DNA of 64,000 bases from CAZCTC01 sp964501335 (GTDB lineage Bacteria; Chloroflexota; Anaerolineae; B4-G1; SLSP01). The position numbers were made by a program, and so were the translations under genes. Location: contig CAZCTC010000010.1 in assembly GCA_964501335.1 (NCBI GenBank), positions 96,760 to 160,759 on the forward strand, given 5' to 3'. Positions 8,827 to 19,310 of the stretch are shown piece after piece (the stretch's first letter is position 1; the number at the start of each line of letters is the position of its first letter). Below the pieces are notes generated by a model. It worked only from the letters and a program-made list of their open reading frames with translations. It was not told the origin of the DNA and ran no database searches.

Positions 8827-9774
8827 TTGTTTCAACATATTTTAGTTCCTTTGGACGGATCGGTGTTAGCAGAATGTGTTTTGCCTCACGTTTTGACGAT
8901 GGCGCGCACTTTCAACAGTCGGATTACCCTCTTAAAAGTTTTACAGCAGGAAGCTTCGTTTGAACAAATTGACCCTGTTTTCTGGCATATTGCCAAGACC
9001 GAAGCTCAGGCTTATCTGGCTCAATGGGCGGTAAAATTGCAGACTTTGGGCATAAGTGTTGAGACTCAGGTGCTGGATGGGCAACCTGCTGAGCGGGTGT
9101 TGGAATTTGCGCAACTTAATGATGTGGATCTCATTCTCTTAAGCAGCCATGGTCAGAGTGGATTGAGCGAATGGAATGTCAGTAGCGTGGTGCAGAAAAT
9201 TATTATGCGGGCGAAATCTTCGATCATGATTATCCGGGCTTACCAGCCGCTCCATTCGCAATGGGAAGCGCTGGTTTATCATCGATTTTTATTACCGTTA
9301 GATTGCTCGGCCCGGGCTGAGTGTGTCCTGCCGGCCGCGATTATGTTGGCACGCTCTCACCATGTTCCGGTTTTGTTGGCCCATGTGGTTCAGCCTTTTG
9401 AATTACTTTGTCAGGATAGGGTTTCTTCTGAGGAACTGGAGGTGATTTCGAGAATGAATGAACGTAATCGTCTAGAGGCGGAACAATATTTTCAGCAAAT
9501 TATCGCGCGTTATGAGGCTGATTTTAAACCGAACGTTTTGGTAAATTCCAGTGTTGGAGCTGCTTTGCATGATTTAGTAGAGCAGGAAAAGGTGGATTTG
9601 GTAATTCTAAGCGCGCATGGGCGCTCCGGGAATGTTCGTTGGCCCTATGGAGGGGTAGTGGTTAATTTTATTGCTTATGGTCATACCCCTTTGTTGATTG
9701 TTCAAGATTTACCTGTAGATCGAGGACCGATTTCTTTGGTAGATGTTTCTATGCAGGTACAAAAAGGCCATTGA
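8827..9774 (+). CDS. Tandem universal stress protein
   Basis: Protein of 315 residues with two USP domains. Each begins with the family strand (HILVPLDGSVLAE; RFLLPLDCSARAE) and ends with a USP-type G-x2-G phosphate-loop region (SSHGQSGLSEW near residue 117; SAHGRSGNVRWPYGG near 268). These domains bind ATP in some members and are induced by stress. The start is TTG at 8827, 12 nt after the PRC-barrel stop. Its 3' end overlaps the first possible ATG of the glucan synthase by 32 nt, suggesting coupling. Confidence 0.9.
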   Translation: MFQHILVPLDGSVLAECVLPHVLTMARTFNSRITLLKVLQQEASFEQIDPVFWHIAKTEAQAYLAQWAVKLQTLGISVETQVLDGQPAERVLEFAQLNDVDLILLSSHGQSGLSEWNVSSVVQKIIMRAKSSIMIIRAYQPLHSQWEALVYHRFLLPLDCSARAECVLPAAIMLARSHHVPVLLAHVVQPFELLCQDRVSSEELEVISRMNERNRLEAEQYFQQIIARYEADFKPNVLVNSSVGAALHDLVEQEKVDLVILSAHGRSGNVRWPYGGVVVNFIAYGHTPLLIVQDLPVDRGPISLVDVSMQVQKGH

Positions 9775-12700
9775 GTCTGCTCTTTTATTTTTAGGGCAGT
9801 TTTATTTAAAGGGTAAGGCAATAGAAAGTCGTAAGCGTGTGGTTGAAATAGAGAATCTGGCCTATCAGGTGGCAGAAGGGCATCGAATTTATCTTTCGCC
9901 CGGGAGTTCTCCCTCTTTGATTGACTGGTTAAAAGAACAAAGTCGCCTTCTGAGCGAAATCCATTTGATTTTTAGTCAGCGCAGGGATGAAGATCCGGCG
10001 ATTTCTTATGCTTCCGAGTGGTTGTTGGATAATTTTTACATTGTTCAACAAACCATTACTCAAATTAAAGAGGATCTTCCGGATAAATATTACCGTCAGT
10101 TGCCGAAACTGACTGGTGGGCCCTTGAATGATTATCCCCGGATTTACGATATCGCACGGGAATTGATTAAAAATGCCGATGCGTTGCTGGATTTTCCTCA
10201 ACTGATTGAGTTTGTGCGGGCTTATCAACAAATAACCCCTTTGACCATGGGTGAATTATGGGCTTTTCCCACGATGTTACGGTTGGGAATTTTGGATGTT
10301 TTGATTGAAGCTTTGATCGTTTTGAATGGACAACCTCAAGGCGAAAATCGACCTTTTCCTAAAATTGAAATGGCGGAGACTTTACGAGAAGATGGGGTGG
10401 TAGCCAATACGATCTTGAGTCTACGGATGTTGGAGGTGCAGAATTGGAATGATTTTTTCGAGCAGGTTAATTTAATTGATGCCGTGTTAGCGGAGGATCC
10501 GGCCCAAATTTACAAATATATGGATTTTGAAACGCGGAACCGTTATCGGCAAATTATTGAAAACCTGGCTTCTGCAACTGGATTTAGTGAGATGGCGGTA
10601 GCTCAGCTGGCCGTGAAACTGGCTCAGGCTGAAGCGGTTGTTTCCGGAGATGAGATCCATGTTGAAGCGCATGTGGGATTTTATCTGGCGGGGAATGGGC
10701 ATAAAGTGTTAGAGAGCCGGTTGGGATTTCGGCCTCCTCCCGGGCAACGTTTACAGCGGGAAATTTGGGAAGCGCCGGTTTTTTTCTATCTCGGGAGCAT
10801 CGGGGCCTTATCTATTTTTATTATGATTCCCCTGTTGATTTATGTGATGGGTTGGGGAACTACCTGGCTACAATTGATGGCGATGGGGGTGTTGATTTTA
10901 GGGCCGGTGATGGCGGTGGCGATCGATTGGGTGAATTTTTTTATTACTCATGTAATTCCTCCCCGGGTTTTGCCCAAAATGGATTTTGAGAAAGGGATTG
11001 CCTCTGATTGTCGGACTATGGTTGTTATCCCTTCTTTATTGGTCGGGATTGCTGAAATTGATCCCTTGTTACGGCAGTTGGAACTTCATTTTTTAAATAA
11101 TCCCGATCCCTGGCTGTCTTTTGCCCTGTTGACTGATTTTGCGGACAGTCTCCAGCCGGAGTTGCCTGATGATAACATTTTGTTGGCTCGGGTAAGCAGT
11201 GGAATTGAGGCTCTTAACCGTAAATATCGCCGTGACTCCAATTCGCCTTTTTATCTGTTTCACCGACGGCGAAGCTGGAATTCTATGGAAGGGGTATGGA
11301 TGGGATGGGAACGTAAACGGGGTAAATTGACGGAATTCAATCAACTGTTGCAAGGGGATCCTTCGACCTCTTTTCAGGTGAAATTAGGAGAACTTGAGGT
11401 TTTATCTCAGATTCGTTATGTGATCACTTTGGATGCGGACAGCGTTTTGCCTTGGGATGCCGCTAAAAAATTGGTGGCGACATTAGCGCATCCTTTGAAC
11501 TGGCCCCGATTTGATGATGTGACAGGGAAAGTGACTGCCGGATATACAGTTTTGCAGCCTCGGGTTGAGTTGAAACCGGTCAGTGCCCGACGTTCTGTTT
11601 TTTCGCGAATTTTTTCAGGGGATACGGGGTTGGATTTGTATACTCGGGCAGTCTCCAATGTTTATCAAGATCTGTTAGGGGAAGGAATTTTTGTTGGCAA
11701 GGGGATTTACGATGTCAAAGCTTTTGATCGCAGTCTGGCGGGAAGAGTGCCTGAAAATGCTTTATTGAGCCACGATCTTTTTGAAGGGATTTTAGGGCGG
11801 GCTGGATTGGTGACGGATGTGGTTGTATATGAAGAATATCCTTCTCATTACCTGGCGCATGCTCAGCGAATTCATCGATGGGTAAGAGGCGATTGGCAAT
11901 TGTTGCCCTGGTTGGGGCGTCGAGTTCGTACGGCGGATGGCGGAAAGATCCCCAGTCAGCTTTCTTTGATCGATCGTTGGAAAATTTTTGATAATTTACG
12001 CCGAAGCCTTTTGATTCCCTGGTTGCTGTTGATTTTTGTTTTGGGATGGACCGCGGTCTTGCCGGGGCCTCCCTGGATTTGGAGCTGGATTGGATTGCTG
12101 CCGTTAGGGGGAACTTTTGTCGTTACTTGTTTTGAAGGATTATGGCGTTCGTTTACTCGGCCTTCTCGTCAGGTTTTACCCCCTTTATGGAGCGGGTTGG
12201 GGCGTTGGGTCATGGCTCTTATTTTTCTTCCTTTTGAGTCATTGTTGTTATTGGATGCTATTGTGCGTACCCTGGTTCGTATTTTGGTAACCCATCGTTC
12301 TTTATTAGAATGGGTTCCGGCTGCTTATGCCGGGCAACAGTTGGAAACAGCGGAACAAAATCGTTTGGTCTGGCGGCGGATGGGATATGCTTCTGCTTTT
12401 GCCTTAGGTGTGGGGCTTTTGTTGTTTTCTTTCCGGCCGGCCGGGTTGGGGGTGGCAGCTCCTCTTTTGTTGATCTGGTTGTTTTCGCCTCAAATAGCTT
12501 TCTGGATCAGTTTGCCGTTGATTCAAAAATCACCCCCCTTAGCAGCATCCCAATTGCCGATTTTGCGGCGTTTGGCCCGACGCACATGGTTGTATTTTGA
12601 ACATTTTGTGGGGCCGGATGATCATTGGCTACCGCCTGATCATTTTCAGGAGACGCCTTTAGGTGTTACTACCCATTTGACCTCGCCTACCAATATGGGG

Positions 12701-15700
12701 ATGGGAATGTTGGCTTCTCTGGCGGCTTATGATTTGGGGTATGTAGGCCTGTTGGGCTTGACGTTGCGTTTGCGCGCTATTTTTGATACCTTGGAACAAT
12801 TGGAACGTCATCGGGGACATTTTTTGAACTGGTATGATACTCGTACTCTGGTTGCCGTAGGATCTCAATATGTTTCAACTGTAGATAGCGGCAATCTGGC
12901 AGCTTCTTTTTTAATTTTCCGGCGAGGCGTGATGGAGTTAACGAAAGCTCCGATCTGGCGTTGGGCTTACTGGCAGGGAATTCTGGATACGGTTGAAGTC
13001 TTGATCGAATTGTTATCCCCTTTGACCTCAGGGAGTCAGCCTTTGCTGGCATATCTTGAGCGGTTACAGCGGTATTTATGGAGTGGTCAGGACGATGAGA
13101 CGATCTGGGGAAAATTACTTCAGGATCTTAACAGTGAGATGGTACGGACGGAACTGGATCGTTTGTTGATTGTGTGGGTAGAATCTTCATCTGAACTGGA
13201 ACCGGAGTTGTTGCGAAGTTTGCGAATCTGGTTTGAGCGGTTTCGGCATCAGGTAGAGGTAGTGATTCAGGAATTGAACTTTCTGGTTCCCTGGCTTTTT
13301 TTGTTAGATGAAGCTCCCGTGGGGTTGAAAGAGGCCGAAGCCGGCTCCGTATTAGGGGAGGCCTGGAAGAAAATTCAGGCCGTTTTATCTTCTTCCGTTA
13401 CTGTAGAGCAGCTCCCTGATGTTTGTCGGCGCGGTGAAGCTCTGTTGATGGGTTTACAAGCTGAATTGTCGATTTCTTCTGGCGATCCGGATGAAAGGTT
13501 AAGGTTGTGGATCTCGCAATTGCACGCCGCTTTACAAACTTCCCGGCTTAATGCTTCCGGTTTATACATTGCCTGTCAGGATCTGGCGGAGCGAGCGGAA
13601 CAGTATTTTCGAGAGATGGATTTCAGTTTTTTGCTGGATCCGCAACGGCTGGTTTTTCATCTGGGATATAACGTTGAATCGGGTCGTTTGGATGCTAATT
13701 ATTATGATTTACTGGCTTCAGAGGCCCGGATTGCGAGTCTGGTGGCGATTGCTAAAGGGGATGTGCCTCAGATCCATTGGCTTCATTTAAGCCGTCCTGT
13801 GGCTTTGATGGATCATGGGCGGGGTTTGATTTCCTGGAGCGGGACTATGTTTGAATATCTGATGCCGCTTTTGTTTATGAAAGACGATCCGGATACTTTG
13901 TTGGGACAAAGTGTGCGGGCAGCGGTGGATGTTCAAATTCATTATGGCCGTCGGAAAGCCACCCCTTGGGGAGTTTCGGAATCAGCTTACTATCATTTTG
14001 ATGCGGCTTTGAATTATCAGTACAAAGCCTTTGGGGTTCCTGGTTTGGGTTTTAAACGAGGGTTGGGCGAGGAATTGGTCATAGCGCCTTATGCATCTCT
14101 GTTGGCGTTGTCTTTGCGACCGCAGGCGGTCTGGAAAAATATAGTGGCTTTGTTGAAAGTGGGATTGTTGGGGGATTATGGTTTTTATGAGGCCATCGAT
14201 TATACCCCTGCTCGAATGGGGTTGGGCCAGGGATCAGGGCTGGTTAAAACTTACATGGTGCATCATCAGGGGATGATTTTATTGTCCTTAACGAACTATT
14301 TACTGGATCAGGTGATGGTGCAGCGCTTCCATGCTGATTTGCGAATTCAAAGTGTAGAGCTGTTGTTGTATGAACAGGTTGCTGCCGTGCTTTCGGCCGG
14401 ACCTCTTGATGCAACTGCTATCGCTCCTGCCCGGCCTGAAAAACCTCAAACTATTTATGGAGCCTGGAATATACCTTTGACCAGCCAGATCATGCAATCG
14501 CATTTGCTTTCTAATGGGCGTTATACTGTTTTCCTGACTCAAAGCGGCAGTGGGTACAGTGCCTGGAATGCTTTTGCTTTAACCTGGTGGCGGGCGGATT
14601 CTGTTTTGGACGATTACGGGACCTGGATTTATGTGCAGGAACAGGGGGGGGATAACCTTTGGTCGGTGAGTTTTCAGCCTACCGCGGCCTGGGTTGAGAA
14701 TCAAAATGTGTACTTTTCACCTCACCAGGTGGAATACCGTTGCCGGCATCGGGATATTTCTTTTCAGACTTTAATTACGGTTTCCCCTTATGAGGATGTA
14801 GAGATTCGGGTGGTCATGTTGACCAATCATACGGATCGAAAACGTCAGCTGCGTCTGACGAGTTATGGAGAAGTGGCGCTGGCTCGCTTCGAAGATGTGC
14901 AACGGCACCCGGTTTTCAATAAGCTTTTTATTGAAAGTGAATATCTTCCGGAAATCAACGGGCTTTTATTTCGCCGTCGCCCCCGTTCTGTGGATGATCC
15001 GACTTTTTATTTTGTTCATATGGTGGTTCCAGAATCGGGAGTATCCGTTACCGGGGCCTACGAGAGCGATCGCGAGCGTTTTCTGGGAAGAGGTAGAACT
15101 TCTCGTCGGCCTCAGATTTTAGATCTGGATAGTTCCTGGCTCTCGGGGACGGCGGGGGCTACTTTGGATCCGGTGATGGCCCTGGGGCAGGAAATCGCAT
15201 TACCTCCCCATGCTTTTTCCCGGGTGGCTTTTGTGACTTTGGTGGCTCGATCCCGTAAGGAAGCTCTGGCTCTGGCTGAACGTTATCGGGCCTGGGCGGT
15301 ATTGGATCGGGTGGTTGAGCAGACTTCTTCGGCCGCGGAACTGGAGCTTTACCAGTTGGGTATGGATACTCAAAATCTGGAAATGATACAGCAATTGCTT
15401 TCTCTCTTGATCTTTCCCCGCTTCCAGCTACGGGCCTCTATGGATGTTCGTTCGGCTAATCGTTTGGGTCAGTCCGGGCTGTGGCCGTTTGGTATTTCGG
15501 GAGATTATCCGATTTTGCTGGTTAAGATTGCTTCAAAAAAGGGTTCCAGGGTGCTTCGGGAATTGTTGCGCGCTCATAATTATTGGCGCAATCGGCAACT
15601 TAAGATTGATTTGGTGATCTATAACGAAGGGGATACCGGTTACAATCAGGATTTACAGGGATATCTTCGTCGTTTGATAGCTCATTCTGAGGGAGAAGCG

Positions 15701-18346
15701 TGGATTAATCGGCGTGGAGGGATCTTCCTTATTCAGGTTGCGGCGCTTTCGGAGAGCGACCGGATTCTTTTGCAATCAGTTGCCTATGTCGTTCTGGATG
15801 GAGAACAGGGGGAGCTGCGTGAGCAACTGGCCTCTTTGCAGGGACAGATTCTTTCCCTGCCGCATTTTATTCCTACTCTGGTTGATTTAACAGAACGGGA
15901 GCCGACCCCGATTTTAGAACGAGATTCCGATTTGCAATTTGACAATGGTTTCGGTGGATTCAGCGCGGAGGGGCGGGAATATATTATTTACCGCAATTCC
16001 GATCAACCGTTGCCTGCTCCCTGGATTAATGTGATTGCCAACTCCGATTTTGGGTTCCTCGTTTCTGATGCTGGTTTGGGGCCGACCTGGGCGATCAACA
16101 GTGGGGAGAATCGTCTTACCCCCTGGTTGAACGATCCGGTTACCGATTTTCCGGTGGAAGTGATCTATCTGCGTGATGAAGAAACCGGGCGAGTTTGGAG
16201 CCCTACACCGGCTCCGGTTAGAGAGCCATTGCCTTATCGTATCCGGCATGGAGCCGGTTATTCTGTTTTTGAACATAATAGCCATGGGTTGAGCCAGCAT
16301 TTGACGGTTTTTGCTTTGATGGATGCACCCGTGAAAGTGATCCATGTGCGCCTGGAAAATCATTGGATGCGCATTCGCCGGATTACGGCAACCTGCTATC
16401 TTCCCTGGGTGTTGGGCACTACCCCGGAAGCTACACGGCAAATGTTAATTCCGGCCTTTGATGCCGGCCGGCGTTTGTTGACGGTGGCTAATCCTTATCA
16501 TCCTGAATTGAGTGAACGGGTGGCCTTTCTTGCGGCCAGTGAACCTATTCATGGGGTAACGACGGATCGAATTGAATTTGTGGGCGTTTCCGGCGATTTG
16601 GCCCAGCCGGCTGGATTGTTACGGATTGGGTTGAGTGGAACGGTTACTGCGACCTCAGATCCGTGTGCAGTTTTGCAGATCCATATTAATCTGGCTCCTG
16701 GGGAGAGTCGGGAATTTTATTTCTTGTTGGGGGAGGCGGAGAATTTAACGGCAGTCCATCAGGTTTTGAAGCGATTGCCGGATCCTTCGGCGGTAGCAGC
16801 AGCTCGACAGGCGGTGGATGTTTTTTGGGATCGGTTGTTGGGGACTGTGACGGTTAAGACCCCAGATCGAGCCATGGATTTCTTGTTGAATCGCTGGCTG
16901 CTCTATCAGACGTTGGTTTGTCGTGTGTGGGGACGTTCGGCTTTTTATCAATCCAGTGGTGCTTTTGGATATCGGGATCAATTACAGGATGTGGGGGCCT
17001 TACTTCATGCCCGGCCTGATTTGATCCGGGAGCATATTTTGCGCGCAGCTGCTCATCAATTTGAAGCCGGGGATGTTTTGCATTGGTGGCATCCCCCTTC
17101 CGGTCGGGGCGTCCGAACCCGTTTTTCCGATGATTTGTTGTGGTTGCCCTGGGTGACGGCCTTGTATGTTAAGACAACCGGGGATCACGGTATTTTGGAT
17201 GAACTGATTCCTTTTCGTAAGGGAGATCTCCTGTCGCCCGGCGTGAGCGAACGTTACGATTTATATCCGTTTACCGAAGAGAAGGCTTCATTATATGAAC
17301 ATTGTCGGCGGGCGGTAGAGCGGGGTTTTACGACCGGTCCTCACGGTTTGCCTTTGATCGGTTCCGGGGATTGGAATGATGGCTTGAATCGGGTGGGAAT
17401 CGGGGGGCAAGGCGAAAGTGTCTGGCTGGCCTGGTTTTTGTTCGCTACGTTGAACGGGTTCGCTGATCTATGCGAGGTTCGGGAGGAATTGCAGGCGGCC
17501 GCACTTTATCGGACTCGCGCTCAGAATTTATATACGATGATTGAAAACGTGGCCTGGGATGGCCAATGGTATCTGCGGGCCTTTTATGATGACGGCACGC
17601 CTTTGGGATCGGCGGAGAATCTGGAATGTCAGATCGATGCGATTGCTCAATCCTGGGCGATCCTTTCCGGCGCAGCTAAAGAAACATCGCATAGTCGGCA
17701 GGCGATGGCTGCTGTGATGAAATGGTTGGTCTCATGGGAGGATGCTCTGATCCTTCTCTTTACACCTCCTTTCGATCATACATTGCAGGATCCGGGGTAT
17801 ATAAAAGGCTATCTCCCGGGTGTCCGTGAAAATGGAGGGCAGTATACGCATGCAGCGATTTGGACTGCATGGGCTATGGCCGGGTTGGGGGAAGGAAATT
17901 TAGCGGAATCGCTGTTTCATCTACTTAATCCCATTTATCATGCGGAGCGGTTGGAGCAGGCGTTGCATTATCGTGTGGAGCCTTATGTGATAGCGGCCGA
18001 TATTTACAGTGTGCCGCCGCATCGGGGCCGGGGGGGGTGGACCTGGTATACAGGATCTTCAGGGTGGATGTATCGTTTGGGATTGGAGGCTATTTTGGGC
18101 CTTCGGCGGCAGGGGGACCGATTGTTCTTTGATCCCTGTATTCCTGCCGATTGGGCCGGCTATGAGATCCTTTATCGAGCGGGTGAGACTACCTATCGGA
18201 TTGTGGTTACCAATCCTCACCATGTTCAACGGGGAGTGAAGTGGATTTGTCTGGATGGTCAGATGGTTGCGGATGGGGAAATTATATTGTCGGGGGATGG
18301 TCAAAGGCATGAAGTAGAAGTTGTGATGGGGGAAGATAAGCCTTAA
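9743..18346 (+). CDS. ndvB: Cyclic beta-1,2-glucan synthase (GT84/GH94, NdvB/ChvB type)
   Basis: Giant membrane enzyme (2867 residues from the first ATG) that builds and cyclises beta-1,2-glucan from UDP-glucose. Order: an N-terminal region; membrane helices about 345-400; a GT84 transferase core with TLDADSVLP (DxD near 564) and QRIHRWVRGDW (near 711); more helices to about 950; glycoamylase-like regions (YDTRTLVAVGSQYVSTVDSG; LASEARIASLVAIAKGD near 1320); then GH94 phosphorylase-like modules ending in an (alpha/alpha)6 barrel with FGYRDQLQDV (near 2406) and GSGDWNDGLN (near 2541), where the general-acid Asp is expected. The true start may lie somewhat downstream, since the first ATG is within the USP gene. 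A terminator follows the stop. The glucan would serve osmotic or envelope adaptation, in line with the stress genes upstream. Confidence 0.93.
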   Translation: MFLCRYKKAIESALLFLGQFYLKGKAIESRKRVVEIENLAYQVAEGHRIYLSPGSSPSLIDWLKEQSRLLSEIHLIFSQRRDEDPAISYASEWLLDNFYIVQQTITQIKEDLPDKYYRQLPKLTGGPLNDYPRIYDIARELIKNADALLDFPQLIEFVRAYQQITPLTMGELWAFPTMLRLGILDVLIEALIVLNGQPQGENRPFPKIEMAETLREDGVVANTILSLRMLEVQNWNDFFEQVNLIDAVLAEDPAQIYKYMDFETRNRYRQIIENLASATGFSEMAVAQLAVKLAQAEAVVSGDEIHVEAHVGFYLAGNGHKVLESRLGFRPPPGQRLQREIWEAPVFFYLGSIGALSIFIMIPLLIYVMGWGTTWLQLMAMGVLILGPVMAVAIDWVNFFITHVIPPRVLPKMDFEKGIASDCRTMVVIPSLLVGIAEIDPLLRQLELHFLNNPDPWLSFALLTDFADSLQPELPDDNILLARVSSGIEALNRKYRRDSNSPFYLFHRRRSWNSMEGVWMGWERKRGKLTEFNQLLQGDPSTSFQVKLGELEVLSQIRYVITLDADSVLPWDAAKKLVATLAHPLNWPRFDDVTGKVTAGYTVLQPRVELKPVSARRSVFSRIFSGDTGLDLYTRAVSNVYQDLLGEGIFVGKGIYDVKAFDRSLAGRVPENALLSHDLFEGILGRAGLVTDVVVYEEYPSHYLAHAQRIHRWVRGDWQLLPWLGRRVRTADGGKIPSQLSLIDRWKIFDNLRRSLLIPWLLLIFVLGWTAVLPGPPWIWSWIGLLPLGGTFVVTCFEGLWRSFTRPSRQVLPPLWSGLGRWVMALIFLPFESLLLLDAIVRTLVRILVTHRSLLEWVPAAYAGQQLETAEQNRLVWRRMGYASAFALGVGLLLFSFRPAGLGVAAPLLLIWLFSPQIAFWISLPLIQKSPPLAASQLPILRRLARRTWLYFEHFVGPDDHWLPPDHFQETPLGVTTHLTSPTNMGMGMLASLAAYDLGYVGLLGLTLRLRAIFDTLEQLERHRGHFLNWYDTRTLVAVGSQYVSTVDSGNLAASFLIFRRGVMELTKAPIWRWAYWQGILDTVEVLIELLSPLTSGSQPLLAYLERLQRYLWSGQDDETIWGKLLQDLNSEMVRTELDRLLIVWVESSSELEPELLRSLRIWFERFRHQVEVVIQELNFLVPWLFLLDEAPVGLKEAEAGSVLGEAWKKIQAVLSSSVTVEQLPDVCRRGEALLMGLQAELSISSGDPDERLRLWISQLHAALQTSRLNASGLYIACQDLAERAEQYFREMDFSFLLDPQRLVFHLGYNVESGRLDANYYDLLASEARIASLVAIAKGDVPQIHWLHLSRPVALMDHGRGLISWSGTMFEYLMPLLFMKDDPDTLLGQSVRAAVDVQIHYGRRKATPWGVSESAYYHFDAALNYQYKAFGVPGLGFKRGLGEELVIAPYASLLALSLRPQAVWKNIVALLKVGLLGDYGFYEAIDYTPARMGLGQGSGLVKTYMVHHQGMILLSLTNYLLDQVMVQRFHADLRIQSVELLLYEQVAAVLSAGPLDATAIAPARPEKPQTIYGAWNIPLTSQIMQSHLLSNGRYTVFLTQSGSGYSAWNAFALTWWRADSVLDDYGTWIYVQEQGGDNLWSVSFQPTAAWVENQNVYFSPHQVEYRCRHRDISFQTLITVSPYEDVEIRVVMLTNHTDRKRQLRLTSYGEVALARFEDVQRHPVFNKLFIESEYLPEINGLLFRRRPRSVDDPTFYFVHMVVPESGVSVTGAYESDRERFLGRGRTSRRPQILDLDSSWLSGTAGATLDPVMALGQEIALPPHAFSRVAFVTLVARSRKEALALAERYRAWAVLDRVVEQTSSAAELELYQLGMDTQNLEMIQQLLSLLIFPRFQLRASMDVRSANRLGQSGLWPFGISGDYPILLVKIASKKGSRVLRELLRAHNYWRNRQLKIDLVIYNEGDTGYNQDLQGYLRRLIAHSEGEAWINRRGGIFLIQVAALSESDRILLQSVAYVVLDGEQGELREQLASLQGQILSLPHFIPTLVDLTEREPTPILERDSDLQFDNGFGGFSAEGREYIIYRNSDQPLPAPWINVIANSDFGFLVSDAGLGPTWAINSGENRLTPWLNDPVTDFPVEVIYLRDEETGRVWSPTPAPVREPLPYRIRHGAGYSVFEHNSHGLSQHLTVFALMDAPVKVIHVRLENHWMRIRRITATCYLPWVLGTTPEATRQMLIPAFDAGRRLLTVANPYHPELSERVAFLAASEPIHGVTTDRIEFVGVSGDLAQPAGLLRIGLSGTVTATSDPCAVLQIHINLAPGESREFYFLLGEAENLTAVHQVLKRLPDPSAVAAARQAVDVFWDRLLGTVTVKTPDRAMDFLLNRWLLYQTLVCRVWGRSAFYQSSGAFGYRDQLQDVGALLHARPDLIREHILRAAAHQFEAGDVLHWWHPPSGRGVRTRFSDDLLWLPWVTALYVKTTGDHGILDELIPFRKGDLLSPGVSERYDLYPFTEEKASLYEHCRRAVERGFTTGPHGLPLIGSGDWNDGLNRVGIGGQGESVWLAWFLFATLNGFADLCEVREELQAAALYRTRAQNLYTMIENVAWDGQWYLRAFYDDGTPLGSAENLECQIDAIAQSWAILSGAAKETSHSRQAMAAVMKWLVSWEDALILLFTPPFDHTLQDPGYIKGYLPGVRENGGQYTHAAIWTAWAMAGLGEGNLAESLFHLLNPIYHAERLEQALHYRVEPYVIAADIYSVPPHRGRGGWTWYTGSSGWMYRLGLEAILGLRRQGDRLFFDPCIPADWAGYEILYRAGETTYRIVVTNPHHVQRGVKWICLDGQMVADGEIILSGDGQRHEVEVVMGEDKP

Positions 18347-18350
18347 AAAT

Positions 18351-18386
18351 TTTTCCGCAGCCGCTTTGGGCGGCGGCTGCGGAAAA
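18351..18386 (+). terminator. Terminator of the glucan synthase gene
   Basis: A 14-bp stem (TTTTCCGCAGCCGC and GCGGCTGCGGAAAA) lies 4 nt after the stop codon. An R1 repeat with its own hairpin follows at once. Confidence 0.75.
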
Positions 18387-18390
18387 TAAT

Positions 18391-18525
18391 CGACCTGGGC
18401 CGTTAGCGCGGAAAAGCGTGAGAAAAAAAACTGTGTTTTGGCGCGCCTTCTTATGCGCGCCAAAACATAAACAAAAAACTTTCTCTGCCCACCTTGCGCG
18501 TCGTGTCTTACGGGGGAAGTGTCCG
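18391..18525 (+). repeat. R1 repeat, copy 1 (5' variant B)
   Basis: Begins CGACCTGGGCC and GCGGAAAAGCGTGAG, as in the copy at 36134. The hairpin is at 18434-18467 (TGTTTTGGCGCGC stem), followed by ATAAACAAAAAA, a pyrimidine run, and the core GCGCGTCGTG ... TTACGGGGGAAGTG. It lies between the convergent glucan synthase and ADC-like genes. Confidence 0.7.
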
Positions 18526-18594
18526 GTGAGGAACCCCAGAAACCCGCCGTGGGGCAACATTACAATAGCTGCACCGGTCGAAACCAATTCAAAG

Positions 18595-19284
18595 TTAACT
18601 TTCCGGCATGGGATTCTGAGCGTTGGCCGAGTGAGGATAGAATAATTCTTCAGCAATGTTGAATGGTTTTGGAGGGAGGACCGTCATTGTGAAAGGTGCA
18701 GTGATAGAAAAGATGGGGATGGGAGAAAGTTGATAGGGGAATCGTGAGGACCAGGTTTCCAGATGTATTCGACTTCGACTGAGTTGCATTTGAGAGAAGT
18801 AGACCGGGGCCTGAATCCAACGGTTTTCCAGAAAACTGATGCCTGGAATGGTGATATTCCTGAGGTTCCACGTTCGTGATAGGGGGCCTGAAATGGTCAG
18901 ATCGGCGATGGTCCCGGCTCCATCGCTGATATGGACATAATCCTGTTCCCATTCAAATTGAGCCATTTGTTTGGGAACTCCCCAAATGTGCCTTCCCCCT
19001 TCTAGTGATATTTCGTTATTAACCCAAATGTTTAAAATGAAGAGTCCACAATGATAGTTAAGGCGAACCGGCATACAGATAGCCAGTTCATCGTATTGAA
19101 GAGTTCCCTTTAAATAGCGTACCAGAGCCACTATGGCCAGACGACGGGTAATTAAGGGGTGGAGTCCAACCAAAAGTCGGATCGGCAGATTTGCCGGAAA
19201 TAAGCTCATCCAGATTTGTCCCTGACTGAACCAGGGTGCCGGAGGATAATCCAAAGCCTTTTGCGAAGTATTAAGGGTTTCCAT
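18595..19284 (-). CDS. Acetoacetate decarboxylase-like (ADC superfamily) protein
   Basis: Protein of 229 residues with the ADC pattern: PVRLNYHCGLFILNIWVNN, then GGRHIWGVPKQMAQF. In classical acetoacetate decarboxylase the Lys of this GxPK motif forms the Schiff base and a second Lys follows it. Here the pair reads Lys-Gln, so classical decarboxylation is doubtful and another ADC-fold reaction is possible. ATG at 19284 has AAAGGAAT 7 nt upstream and lies 26 nt after the SDR stop; the longer in-frame start at 19338 would overlap the SDR gene and is less likely. It probably forms a two-gene operon with that SDR. Confidence 0.8.
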   Translation of the reverse strand: METLNTSQKALDYPPAPWFSQGQIWMSLFPANLPIRLLVGLHPLITRRLAIVALVRYLKGTLQYDELAICMPVRLNYHCGLFILNIWVNNEISLEGGRHIWGVPKQMAQFEWEQDYVHISDGAGTIADLTISGPLSRTWNLRNITIPGISFLENRWIQAPVYFSQMQLSRSRIHLETWSSRFPYQLSPIPIFSITAPFTMTVLPPKPFNIAEELFYPHSANAQNPMPES

Positions 19285-19310
19285 GAGATAAATTCCTTTC
19301 TTTGCTGATT

